Position numbers and translations under genes: made by a program. Source: Variovorax sp. MHTC-1 (lineage in GTDB: Bacteria; Pseudomonadota; Gammaproteobacteria; Burkholderiales; Burkholderiaceae_C). From it: 64,000 nt of DNA. Shown here in pieces: positions 45,140-54,412 of the stretch (position 1 is its first letter; every line of letters begins with the position of its first letter). Where the stretch lies: positions 62,001 through 126,000 of the forward strand of contig NZ_RWKI01000004.1 in assembly GCF_003984645.1 (NCBI RefSeq), given 5' to 3'. Below the pieces are notes generated by a model that worked only from the letters and a program-made list of their open reading frames with translations, made no database searches and had not been told where the DNA came from.

Positions 45140-48100
45140 ATGAGCCCTTCACGTCCTTTCATCGAGCGCCCGGTGGCGACCGCGCTGCTGATGGTCGCGA
45201 TCGTGCTCGCCGGCCTGGTGGGTTTCCGCTTCCTGCCGCTGGCGGCACTGCCGCAGGTCGACTACCCGACGATCCAGGTGCAGACGCTCTACCCGGGCGC
45301 CAGCCCCGAGGTGATGAGCCGCACCGTCACCGCGCCGCTGGAGCGCCAGTTCGGCCAGATGGCAGGGCTCGATCGCATGAGCTCCACCAGCTCGGCCGGC
45401 GTGTCCATCGTCACGCTGCAGTTCGCGCTCGACCAGACGCTCGACGTCGCCGAGCAGCAGGTGCAGGCCGCGATCAATGCCGGCGGCTCGCTGCTGCCGG
45501 CCGACCTGCCGGCGCCGCCGGTCTATGCCAAGGTCAACCCGGCCGACGCGCCGATCCTCACGCTGGCCGTGAGCTCCGAGACCATGCCGCTGACCGAGGT
45601 GCAGAACCTCGTGAACACGCGGCTGGCGCAGAAGATCAGCCAGGTCGGCGGGGTCGGCCTGGTCTCGCTCTCGGGCGGGCAGCGGCCCGCGGTGCGCATC
45701 CAGGCCGACACCAACGCGCTGGCCTCGGTCGGCATCGGGCTGGACACGCTGCGCACCGCGATCGCCGCGGCCAATGCCAACAGCGCCAAGGGCAGCTTCG
45801 ACGGCCCGAAGCGTGCCTACACCATCAATGCCAACGACCAGCTGTTGACGGCGGCCGACTACAAGAACCTGATCGTCGCCTGGAAGAACGGGGCACCGGT
45901 GCGCATGACCGATGTCGCGCGCGTGATCGATGGCGCCGAGAACACGCAGCTCGGCGCCTGGGCCGCGCAGCGCGGCGAAGCGAAGGACGACGGCAGTCCT
46001 GCACCGCTCTACCGCGCGATCATCCTCAACGTGCAGCGCCAGCCGGGCGCCAACGTGATCGGCACCGTCGACGCGATCAAGAAGCTCTTGCCCGATCTCG
46101 AGGCCTCGCTGCCCGGTTCGCTCCAGGTCGAGGTGCTGAGCGACCGCACCGCCGGCATCCGCGCCTCGGTGCATCACGTGCAGCTCGAGCTCGCGCTCGC
46201 GGTGGTGCTGGTGGTGCTGGTGATCTTCTTCTTCTTGCACAGCCTGCGCGCGACCGTGATCGCGAGCATCGCGGTGCCGATCTCGCTCATCGGCACGCTG
46301 GGGCTCATGTACCTGCTGGGCTACAGCCTCAACAACCTGAGCCTGATGGCGCTGACCATCGCGACCGGCTTCGTGGTCGACGACGCGATCGTCATGATCG
46401 AGAACATCGCGCGCTATCTCGAAAAGGGCGATCCACCCTTCAAGGCGGCGCTCAAGGGCGCGACGCAGATCGGCTTCACCATCATTTCGCTGACGGTGTC
46501 GCTGGTGGCGGTGCTGATCCCGCTGCTCTTCATGGGCGACGTGGTGGGCCGGCTGTTCCGCGAGTTCGCCGTCACGCTGTCGATCACCATCCTCATCTCG
46601 GCCGTGGTCTCGCTGACGCTGGTGCCGATGATGTCGGCACGCTGGCTCAAGCCGCAGGCCGAGGAGGGCGGGCGCTTCGGCGCGCGGGTGCAGCAGTTCA
46701 TCGATCGCGTGATCGCGCGCTACGACGGCTGGCTCCAGTGGGTGTTGCGCCACCAGCCGCTGACGCTGGTGGTGGCGCTGCTCACGCTGGTGCTCACGGT
46801 GCTGCTCTACATCGCCATTCCCAAGGGCCTGTTTCCCACCCAGGACACCGGGCAGCTGCAGGCCCGCATCGAGGCGGCGCAGGACGTTTCGTTCGTGCGC
46901 ATGGCCGAGCTGCAGCAGGCCGCGGCCAACGCGATCCTCGCCGACCCCGAGGTGCGCAGCATCAGCTCGGTGGTGGGCGTGGATGCAGCCAACAACACGG
47001 CGCTCAATACCGGCCGCATGCTGGTGAACCTGCGCGCCGACCGCGGCAACCAGGAAGAGACCATGCAGCGCCTGCGCGAACGCGTGGGCGCGGTGGCGGG
47101 CGTGACGCTCTACCTGCAGCCGACGCAGGACCTGACCATCGATGCCGAGACCGGTCCGACCGAGTTCCGCGTCTCGCTCGAAGGCGTGGACACCGCGACC
47201 GTGAACGAATGGGCGAGGAAGCTGGTGGAGCGGCTGCGTACCGTGCCGGAAGTGCGCAACCCGACGACCGATGCGGGCGCGCAGGGGATGGCCGCCTACG
47301 TGGACATCGACCGCAATACCGCCTCGCGGCTGTCGGTCACGGCGAGCTCGGTCGACGATGCGCTCTACAGCGCCTTCGGCCAGCGCATCGTCTCGACCAT
47401 CTTCACCGAGACCAACCAATACCGCGTGATCCTCGAGGCCCAGCGCGAGGCGCTGTCCTCGCCGCAGGGCCTGGGCAATCTGCAGCTGCGCACCGGCGCA
47501 GGCACGCCGACGCCTCTGTCCTCGCTGGCAACGGTGCGCGAGCAGCTGGCGCCGCTGGCGGTCACGCGGGTGGCGCAGTACCCGGCCGCCACGGTGGGCT
47601 TCGACACCGCGCCGGGCGTCTCGCTCGGCAGGTCGGTATCGGAGATCCGCGCCGCGGCCAAGGACATCGCGCTGCCCGCGAGCGTGGGCATGACCTTCCT
47701 CGGCGCGGCGGGGGCCTACGAGAAGTCGCTGACCAACCAGCTGTGGCTGATCCTGGCGGCGGTGGTGTGCGTGTACATCGTGCTGGGTGTGCTCTATGAG
47801 AGCTACATCCATCCGCTGACGATCCTGTCGACCTTGCCTTCGGCGGGCGTCGGCGCGCTGCTGGCGCTGATGGTGACGGGCAACGACCTCGGCGTGATCG
47901 GGATCATCGGCATCATTCTTCTGATCGGCATCGTGAAGAAGAACGCGATCATGATGATCGACTTCGCCATCGATGCCGAGCGCCATCAAGGCAAGTCGCC
48001 GCAGGAGGCGATCCACCAGGCGGCCTTGCTGCGCTTCCGGCCCATTCTGATGACGACGCTGGCTGCCTTGTTCGCAGCCTTGCCCTTGATGCTCGGATGG

Positions 48101-48262
48101 GGCGAGGGGGCTGAGCTGCGGCGTCCTCTTGGCTTGGCGATCTTCGGCGGGCTGGTGGTGAGCCAGGTGCTGACGCTGTTCACGACGCCGGTGATCTATC
48201 TGGCTTTCGATCGGATGGGGCGGCGGTTTGGAGGAAAGCGTGAAGCGACGCATTCCGCTTGA
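45140..48262 (+). CDS. mdtB: RND efflux permease subunit MdtB/MuxB
   Basis: A 1040-residue inner membrane RND pump subunit, the same length as E. coli MdtB. Visible are the first helix and RFLPLAALPQVDYPTIQVQTLYPGASPEVM, helix 4 proton-relay pair in ATGFVVDDAIVMIENI, and the conserved DRTAGIRASVHHV and GIIGIILLIGIVKKNAIMMIDFA segments. It works as a heterotrimer with MdtC. The end is directly followed by an 821-bp palindromic repeat rather than mdtC. Confidence 0.94.
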   Translation: MSPSRPFIERPVATALLMVAIVLAGLVGFRFLPLAALPQVDYPTIQVQTLYPGASPEVMSRTVTAPLERQFGQMAGLDRMSSTSSAGVSIVTLQFALDQTLDVAEQQVQAAINAGGSLLPADLPAPPVYAKVNPADAPILTLAVSSETMPLTEVQNLVNTRLAQKISQVGGVGLVSLSGGQRPAVRIQADTNALASVGIGLDTLRTAIAAANANSAKGSFDGPKRAYTINANDQLLTAADYKNLIVAWKNGAPVRMTDVARVIDGAENTQLGAWAAQRGEAKDDGSPAPLYRAIILNVQRQPGANVIGTVDAIKKLLPDLEASLPGSLQVEVLSDRTAGIRASVHHVQLELALAVVLVVLVIFFFLHSLRATVIASIAVPISLIGTLGLMYLLGYSLNNLSLMALTIATGFVVDDAIVMIENIARYLEKGDPPFKAALKGATQIGFTIISLTVSLVAVLIPLLFMGDVVGRLFREFAVTLSITILISAVVSLTLVPMMSARWLKPQAEEGGRFGARVQQFIDRVIARYDGWLQWVLRHQPLTLVVALLTLVLTVLLYIAIPKGLFPTQDTGQLQARIEAAQDVSFVRMAELQQAAANAILADPEVRSISSVVGVDAANNTALNTGRMLVNLRADRGNQEETMQRLRERVGAVAGVTLYLQPTQDLTIDAETGPTEFRVSLEGVDTATVNEWARKLVERLRTVPEVRNPTTDAGAQGMAAYVDIDRNTASRLSVTASSVDDALYSAFGQRIVSTIFTETNQYRVILEAQREALSSPQGLGNLQLRTGAGTPTPLSSLATVREQLAPLAVTRVAQYPAATVGFDTAPGVSLGRSVSEIRAAAKDIALPASVGMTFLGAAGAYEKSLTNQLWLILAAVVCVYIVLGVLYESYIHPLTILSTLPSAGVGALLALMVTGNDLGVIGIIGIILLIGIVKKNAIMMIDFAIDAERHQGKSPQEAIHQAALLRFRPILMTTLAALFAALPLMLGWGEGAELRRPLGLAIFGGLVVSQVLTLFTTPVIYLAFDRMGRRFGGKREATHSA

Positions 48263-48268
48263 ATCCCT

Positions 48269-49089
48269 CTTGCTCCCTCTCCCTCTGGGAGAGGGTGGGG
48301 GTGAGGGCGTTGGGCCTTTGAATCGCTGCTGTTCTTTGCTGAGGCTGGAGCCGGGTCTCGCCCCGGCGGGCGAGTCACTTTCTTTTGCGTCGCCAAAAGA
48401 AAGTAACCAAAGAAAAGGCGACCCCACTGTCTGCGACCCCCTTCGGGGGCAACCTGCGGTGCTCGCGTCGCCGGCCTGCCGCAGAACTCGCTGCGTTCAC
48501 TTCGTTCACTGCGCTCAGACAGCTGCGGCAAGTCAGACCACGATGCACGCCTGTCCTTCGGCAGGCGTGCGGCCGACGCCCCTGCGCTCCTCGGCGCAGC
48601 CAGAGGGGAGTGGCTCGGGCCTTCGCTTCGCTCGGCCGCCAAGAACCCCAACAGCCAACCCCTACACAAGTACGCGCCATGGCGCGTACTTGTTCAATCC
48701 CCTCTGGGCGTGCCGAGGAGCGCAGCTTCAGGCGGAAGAAGGGGCGCGCGTGCGGCCGGCGCCGGGCCGCCCCAAGGCGGCCGAACCTCCCCCTTGGGGG
48801 GTGGCCAATTACACGCAGCGAAGCGAAGTGAAAAGCCGGGGGGCACAGGTGACCCGAAGCGAGTTTGCGCGGACCCCGCCTGAAGCGAGCACCGCAGGTT
48901 GCCCGGAACGAAGTGGAGGGACACGCACAGTGGGGTCGCCTTCTTTTGCTTACTTTTCTTGGCGAGACAAGAAAAGTGAGTCGCCCGCCGGGGCGAACTC
49001 CCGGCTTCGGCTTCAACCCAAGCGCAACGTACGAGTCAAAGGCCGAAACGCCCCCACCCCAACCCTCCCCCAGAGGAAGAGGGAGCAAG
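48269..49089. repeat. Giant palindromic repeat element, copy A
   Basis: A nearly 821-bp imperfect palindrome filling the whole mdtB-mdtC gap. The ends match as inverted repeats (CTTGC at 48269, GCAAG at 49085, with CCCTCT... / ...AGAGGG inside), and the exact middle is a 28-bp perfect palindrome with half-arm ACAAGTACGCGCCA (48666-48679). Smaller hairpins sit in each arm: CTTTCTTTTG/CAAAAGAAAG (48378-48403) and CTTTTCTTG/CAAGAAAAG (48953-48976). No transposase. ORFs in it are artefacts. Copy B lies at 53.8 kb. Confidence 0.85.
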
Positions 49090-49097
49090 GCTAAGGC

Positions 49098-52000
49098 ATG
49101 AACTTCTCCAGACCCTTCGTCGAACGCCCGATCGCCACGGTCCTGCTGACGATCGGCGTCGCGCTGGCCGGCGTCGTCGCCTTTTTCGTGCTGCCGGTCT
49201 CCCCGCTGCCGCAGGTCGATTTCCCCACCATCTCGGTCCAGGCCAGCCTCGCCGGCGCCAGCCCGAGCACGATGGCATCGAGCGTGGCCACGCCGCTGGA
49301 GCGCCGGCTCGGCATCATCCCCGGCGTCAACGAGCTGACCTCGACCAGCTCCAACGGCTCGACGCGCATCACGCTGCAGTTCGACCTGAAGCGCAACATC
49401 GACAGCGCCGCGCGCGAAGTGCAGGCGGCCATCAACGCGGCGCGCGCGGATCTGCCGGCCACGCTGCGCAGCAACCCGACGTATCGCAAGCGCAACCCGA
49501 CGGCGGCGCCGGTCATGATCCTCGCGCTGACATCCAAGACGCGCACGCCGGGGCAGATCTACGAAGCGGTATCGAACATCGTCAGCCAGCGCCTGTCGCA
49601 GGTCGAAGGCGTGGGCGAGGTCGAGATCGGCGGCGGTTCGCTGCCGGCGGTGCGGGTCGAACTCGAGCCCTTCGCGCTCAACCGCATGGGCATCAGCACC
49701 GAGGACGTGCGTGCTGCGATCCAGGCCAACAATGCGAACCGTCCCAAGGGCGCGATCGAGAGCGGCGACCGCCGGCTGCAGGTCTACACGCCCGCTCCGG
49801 GCCGCCGCGCCGCCGACTACCGCGACCTGGTGATCGCCTGGCGCAACGACTCCGCGGTGCGCCTGGGCGATGTGGCGCGCGTGATCGACAGCGTCGAGAA
49901 CACGCGCACGCTGGGCCTGTTCAACGGCGCGCCCGCCGTGGTCGTGCTGCTGACGCAGCAGCCCGGCGCCAACGTCATCGAAACCGTGGACGGCGTGCGC
50001 AAGCTGCTACCCGAATTGCGCGCGCAACTGCCGCAGGACATCGACATCCAGGTCGCCTCCGACCGCACCAACTCGATCCGCGCCTCGCTGCGCGAGATCG
50101 AGTTCACGCTGATGATCTCGATCGTGCTGGTGGTGCTGGTGGTGGGGCTGTTCCTGCGCAAGGCGCGCGCCACCATCGTGCCGGCGGTGGCTACCGTGGT
50201 CTCGCTCTTGGGCACCTTCGGCGTCATGTACCTCCTGGGCTACAGCCTCAACAACCTGAGCCTGATGGCGCTCACCGTGGCCACAGGCTTCGTGGTGGAC
50301 GACGCCATCGTGGTGCTGGAGAACACCACGCGCCACGTCGAGGCCGGCATGAACCGCGTCGAGGCGGCGCTGCGCGGCGCGCGCGAAGTGGGCTTCACGG
50401 TGCTGTCGATCAGCCTCTCGCTGGTGGCGGTGTTCATCCCGTTGCTCTTCATGGGCGACCAGGTCGGCCGGCTGTTCCGCGAGTTCGCGGTCACGCTGTC
50501 GGCGGCGGTGCTGATCTCGCTCGTGATTTCGCTGACCACCACGCCGATGATGTGCGCCATGCTGCTGCGCAGCGAGGCGGAAGAGGCGCCGGCCAAGAAG
50601 CGCGGGCGCGTGCGCGCCTGGCTCGGCAGCCGCGCCGAGCGCGCCTGGCAGTGGACCCTGCGCACCTACGCCCACAGCCTCGATTGGGCGCTGGCGAGCA
50701 AAGGCGTCGTGATGGTGGTGCTGCTGGCGGTGATCGCGCTCAACGTCTATCTCTTCAATGCCATCCCCAAGGGCTACTTCCCGCAGCAGGACAACGGCCA
50801 GCTCAACGCGGGCTTGCGGGCCGACCAGAGCATCTCCTCCGTGGCGGTCGCCGAGAAGCTGCGCCAGGCCGTGGACATCATCCGCAAGGACCCGGCGGTC
50901 GACACGGTGGTGGGCTTCTCCGGCGGCAGCCGCGCCGGCGGCGGCTTCATGTTCGTGAACCTCAAGCCGCTGTCCGAGCGCACCGAGAAGACGGCCGCGG
51001 TGATCGACCGCCTGCGCCCGCAGCTCAACCAGCTCACCGGCCTGCGCGTGTTCCTGTTTCCGGTGCAGGACCTGCGCATGGGCGGGCGCTCCAGCAACTC
51101 CAGTTACCAGTACACGCTCAAGAGCGACAACCTCGGCGACCTGCGCGCCTGGTCGACCAGGCTGGCCGATCGCCTGCGCCAGGAGACCGCGCTGACCGAC
51201 ATCGACAGCGACGATGCCGACAACGGCGTCGAGACCTATGTCGAGGTCGACCGCGATGCCGCGGCCCGGCTCGGCGTGACGTCGAGCGCGGTCGACAGCG
51301 CGCTCTACAACGCTTACGGCCAGCGCTCGGTGGCCACCATCTACGACGAGCTCAACCAGTATTCGGTGATCATGGAATGGGCGCCGCGCTTCCAGCGCGC
51401 GCCGATCGCGCTCAAGGACCTGTACGTGCCCTCGACGCTGAACGCCACCACCACCGCGAATGGGGCGACCAGCATCAGTTCGCTTCAGGCCACCACGGAC
51501 GCGGCGACCGGCACCTCCACCACCACCTCGGCCAACCCGGCGCTGCGCACCGCTTCGACCGGCCAGCAGATCGCGACCAGCGTCACCAACATGGTTCCGC
51601 TCGCGGCCTTCGCCAAGCTCAGCGAGCGGGCGGTGCCGACCTCGATCGACCACCAGGACACCGAGCTCGCGAGCACCGTCTCCTTCAGCCTGGCCGAAGG
51701 CGTGAGCCTGGCACAGGCCAAGCGCATCGTCGCTCAGGCCGAGGCCGACATCGCGATGCCGGTCAATGTGCGCGGCAGCTTCCAGGGCACGGCGCTGGCG
51801 GCGCAGCAGTCGCAGGCGCAGCAGCTGTTCCTGATCGTCGCGGCGCTGGTCGTGATCTATATCGTGCTCGGCGTGCTCTACGAGAGCCTGGTGCACCCGG
51901 TCACGGTGCTGACCACGCTGCCTTCGGCCGGCGTCGGCGCGGTGCTCGCGCTGCTGCTGTTCCGCATGGAGTTCTCGATCATTGCGCTGATCGGCGTGTT

Positions 52001-52355
52001 CCTCTTGATCGGCATCGTGAAGAAGAATGCGATCCTGATCATCGACTTCGCGCTCGAGGCCGAGCGCGCGCGCGGCCTGAGCGCGATGGAGGCGGTGCGC
52101 GAGGCCTGCCTGCTGCGCTTCCGCCCGATCCTGATGACCACGCTGGCGGCCGCACTCGGCGCGCTGCCGCTCGCGATCGGCTTCGGACAGGGCGCGGAGC
52201 TGCGCCAGCCGCTGGGCGTCGCGATCATCGGCGGCTTGATCGCGAGCCAGCTGCTGACGCTCCTGACCACGCCGGTCGTCTACGTGCTGCTCGACAAGCT
52301 GCGCCGGCGCCCGGCCAACGAAAAATACCTGAGCCGTGCCGCGAGCTCGACATGA
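49098..52355 (+). CDS. mdtC: RND efflux permease subunit MdtC/MuxC
   Basis: A 1085-residue RND permease, longer than E. coli MdtC (1025). The extra length is mostly a Thr/Ala/Ser-rich insertion at about residues 775-830 (STLNATTTANGATSISSLQ...TSTTTSANPALRTAST). Core signatures match: FFVLPVSPLPQVDFPTISVQASLAGASP, ATGFVVDDAIVVLENT and GVFLLIGIVKKNAILIIDFALEAE. It pairs with MdtB in a heterotrimer. Translation starts 8 bases after repeat A ends. The outer membrane factor gene follows after 7 bases. Confidence 0.93.
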   Translation: MNFSRPFVERPIATVLLTIGVALAGVVAFFVLPVSPLPQVDFPTISVQASLAGASPSTMASSVATPLERRLGIIPGVNELTSTSSNGSTRITLQFDLKRNIDSAAREVQAAINAARADLPATLRSNPTYRKRNPTAAPVMILALTSKTRTPGQIYEAVSNIVSQRLSQVEGVGEVEIGGGSLPAVRVELEPFALNRMGISTEDVRAAIQANNANRPKGAIESGDRRLQVYTPAPGRRAADYRDLVIAWRNDSAVRLGDVARVIDSVENTRTLGLFNGAPAVVVLLTQQPGANVIETVDGVRKLLPELRAQLPQDIDIQVASDRTNSIRASLREIEFTLMISIVLVVLVVGLFLRKARATIVPAVATVVSLLGTFGVMYLLGYSLNNLSLMALTVATGFVVDDAIVVLENTTRHVEAGMNRVEAALRGAREVGFTVLSISLSLVAVFIPLLFMGDQVGRLFREFAVTLSAAVLISLVISLTTTPMMCAMLLRSEAEEAPAKKRGRVRAWLGSRAERAWQWTLRTYAHSLDWALASKGVVMVVLLAVIALNVYLFNAIPKGYFPQQDNGQLNAGLRADQSISSVAVAEKLRQAVDIIRKDPAVDTVVGFSGGSRAGGGFMFVNLKPLSERTEKTAAVIDRLRPQLNQLTGLRVFLFPVQDLRMGGRSSNSSYQYTLKSDNLGDLRAWSTRLADRLRQETALTDIDSDDADNGVETYVEVDRDAAARLGVTSSAVDSALYNAYGQRSVATIYDELNQYSVIMEWAPRFQRAPIALKDLYVPSTLNATTTANGATSISSLQATTDAATGTSTTTSANPALRTASTGQQIATSVTNMVPLAAFAKLSERAVPTSIDHQDTELASTVSFSLAEGVSLAQAKRIVAQAEADIAMPVNVRGSFQGTALAAQQSQAQQLFLIVAALVVIYIVLGVLYESLVHPVTVLTTLPSAGVGAVLALLLFRMEFSIIALIGVFLLIGIVKKNAILIIDFALEAERARGLSAMEAVREACLLRFRPILMTTLAAALGALPLAIGFGQGAELRQPLGVAIIGGLIASQLLTLLTTPVVYVLLDKLRRRPANEKYLSRAASST

Positions 52356-52362
52356 AGACCCG

Positions 52363-53775
52363 ATGACGACGAACAGAAGAACCCACCTGGCCCTGGCGCT
52401 TGCGGCCTTGCTCGCGGGCTGCGCCGTCGGCCCGCGCTACGAGCAGCCCTCCACCGCCGTGCCCGCCACGTGGAAGGAAGCGGCCGCCGCCGAAGGCTGG
52501 CTGCCTGCCGCGCCGGCCGATGCGCTGGACCGCGGCGAGTGGTGGAAGCTGTTCGGCGACCCGGCGCTCGACGAGCTTGCGGCGCGCGTGCAGGTGTCGA
52601 ACCAGAACATCGCTGTCGCCGTGGCCAACTACGCGCAGGCCCAGGCGCTGGTACGCGAGCAGCGCGCGGCCCTGTTCCCGACCGTCACGGCCGACGGCGG
52701 CGCCCGGCGTTCCGGCGCGCGCAATACCTCGCCTTCCACCACGGCCAGCGCTTCGCTGCAGGCCGACTGGGCGCCGGACGTGTGGGGCCGGCTGCGTCAG
52801 GCAGTCGGCGGTGCGCAGGCCAGCGCGCAGGTCAGCGAGGCCGATCTGGCCTCGGCGCGCCTCTCGGCCGTGGGCGAGCTCGCGACCAACTACTTCGCGC
52901 TGCGCGAAGCCGATGCCGAGCTGCAGCTGCTGGCCGTCACGCTCCAGGGCTACGAACGCAGCCTGGAGATCGCGCGCAACCGCTACAACGCCGGCATCGC
53001 GGCCCAGACCGACGTGCTGCAGGCGCAGACGCTCTACGTCAACACCCAGGCCGAGCGTGTCGCGCTGCAGCGCACCCGCGACACGCTGGAACATGCGATC
53101 GCGGTGCTGGTCGGCGCCGCGCCGGCCGAGTTCGTCCTGAGGCCTGCCGACTGGAAGCCAATCGTGCCCGGCATCCCCGCCGGCGTGCCCTCGACCCTGC
53201 TGCAGCGCCGGCCCGACATCGCCGCAGCGGAGCGCGCGGTGGCCGTCGCCAATGCGCAGATCGGCATCGCGCGCTCGGCCTACTTTCCGAGCCTGACCCT
53301 GAATGCCGCGCTCAGCAGCAGCGCGAGCCGGGTCGGCGACCTGTTCAATGCCTCGAACATGCTCTGGTCGCTGGGCCTGTCGGTCGCGCAGACAGTGTTC
53401 GATGCCGGCGCCATCGGCGCGCGCGTCGATGCGGCCAAGGCCTCGCACGAGGCGGCGGTGGCGAGCTACCGCCAGACCGTGCTCGCTGCCTTCCAGAACG
53501 TCGAAGACCAACTCACTGCAGGCGCCAGCCTCGCGCAGCAGGAGGACCTGCGCCGCGAGGCCTCGGCCGCGGCGGACCTCACCGAGCAGCAGTTCCTCAA
53601 CCGTTACCGTCAGGGCCAGGTGAGCTACACCGACGTGGTGACGGCGCAGGTCTCGGCGCTTAACGCGCGGCGCACGCTGCTGCAACTGCAGGTCAATCGG
53701 CAGGGCGCGGCGGTGGCGTTGATTCAGGCGTTGGGGGGCGGGTGGCAGGCGGGGTGGGGCTCGTCGTCCTCCTGA
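52363..53775 (+). CDS. Outer membrane efflux lipoprotein (OprM/NodT family)
   Basis: A 470-residue TolC-like channel protein. The signal peptide ends in a lipobox LLAGCAVGPRYEQP, so the mature protein is lipid-anchored in the outer membrane, as in OprM/OpmB/NodT. The two coiled-coil repeat halves contain ANYAQAQALVREQRAALFPTV and VAVANAQIGIARSAYFPSLTL. ATG 52363 is chosen as it starts the signal peptide. Final gene of the mdtABC operon, completing a tripartite pump. It ends just before repeat B. Confidence 0.93.
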   Translation: MTTNRRTHLALALAALLAGCAVGPRYEQPSTAVPATWKEAAAAEGWLPAAPADALDRGEWWKLFGDPALDELAARVQVSNQNIAVAVANYAQAQALVREQRAALFPTVTADGGARRSGARNTSPSTTASASLQADWAPDVWGRLRQAVGGAQASAQVSEADLASARLSAVGELATNYFALREADAELQLLAVTLQGYERSLEIARNRYNAGIAAQTDVLQAQTLYVNTQAERVALQRTRDTLEHAIAVLVGAAPAEFVLRPADWKPIVPGIPAGVPSTLLQRRPDIAAAERAVAVANAQIGIARSAYFPSLTLNAALSSSASRVGDLFNASNMLWSLGLSVAQTVFDAGAIGARVDAAKASHEAAVASYRQTVLAAFQNVEDQLTAGASLAQQEDLRREASAAADLTEQQFLNRYRQGQVSYTDVVTAQVSALNARRTLLQLQVNRQGAAVALIQALGGGWQAGWGSSSS

Positions 53776-53776
53776 T

Positions 53777-54402
53777 CTATACGTTGTGCTTGAGTTGAGG
53801 CCTGGAGCCGGGAATTCGCCCCGGCGGGCGACTCACTTTCTTTTGCTTCGCCAAAAGAAAGTAAGCAAAGAAAAGGCGACCCCACTGTCTGCGACCCTCC
53901 ACTTCGTTCCGGGCAACCTGCGGTGCTCGCTTTTCGCGGGGTCTCGCTCGAACTCGCCTTCGGCTCAGACAATCGCGAGCCCTGATCCGCGAAAAGCTGC
54001 GCTCCTCGGCGCAGCCAGAGGGGAGTGGGTCGGGCCTTCGCTTTGCTCGGCCGCCAAGAACCCCAACAGCCCAAACCCAAAACACAAGGACGCGCCATGG
54101 CGCGTCCTTGTTCAATCCCTCTGGGCGTGCCGAGGAGCACAGCTTCAGGCGGATAAAGGGCCGCGCGTGTTTGAGCGCAGCGAGTTTGCGCGGACCCCGC
54201 CTGAAGCGAGCACCGGAGGTTGCCCGGAACGAAGTGGAGGGACACGCACGGTGGGGTCGCCTTTCTTTGCCTACTTTCTTTGGCGAGACAAAGAAAGTAG
54301 GTCGCCCGCCGGGGCGAACTCCCGGCTCCGGCCTCAAAAACAAGCGCAACGTACAAATCGTCGGCCGGTGTGCCCACCCCAACCCTCCCCCGGAGGGGGG
54401 GA
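53777..54402. repeat. Giant palindromic repeat element, copy B
   Basis: A relative of copy A, about 620 bp, between the outer membrane factor gene and the rpiR-like gene. Its centre is a 28-bp perfect palindrome with half-arm ACAAGGACGCGCCA (54084-54097): where copy A has T-A, copy B has G-C, a compensatory pair change. Arm hairpins are CTTTCTTTTG/CAAAAGAAAG (53836-53861) and CTTTCTTTG/CAAAGAAAG (54274-54297), the latter changed compensatorily against copy A. The left end is truncated relative to A. No ORF here is credible. Confidence 0.85.
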
Positions 54403-54412
54403 GTAAGACAAG

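Noticed and set aside
45149-48427. Antisense open frame of 1092 codons opposite mdtB
   Set aside because: Low-complexity Arg/His/Gln/Asp-rich text with no domains; it is the codon shadow of a GC-rich gene. The same applies to the long antisense frames at 14557-17019 and 50007-51896.
48228-49101. Open frames inside palindromic repeat A, and likewise 53724-54406 in repeat B
   Set aside because: They follow the inverted repeat on both strands, have no domain likeness and change frame between the copies.
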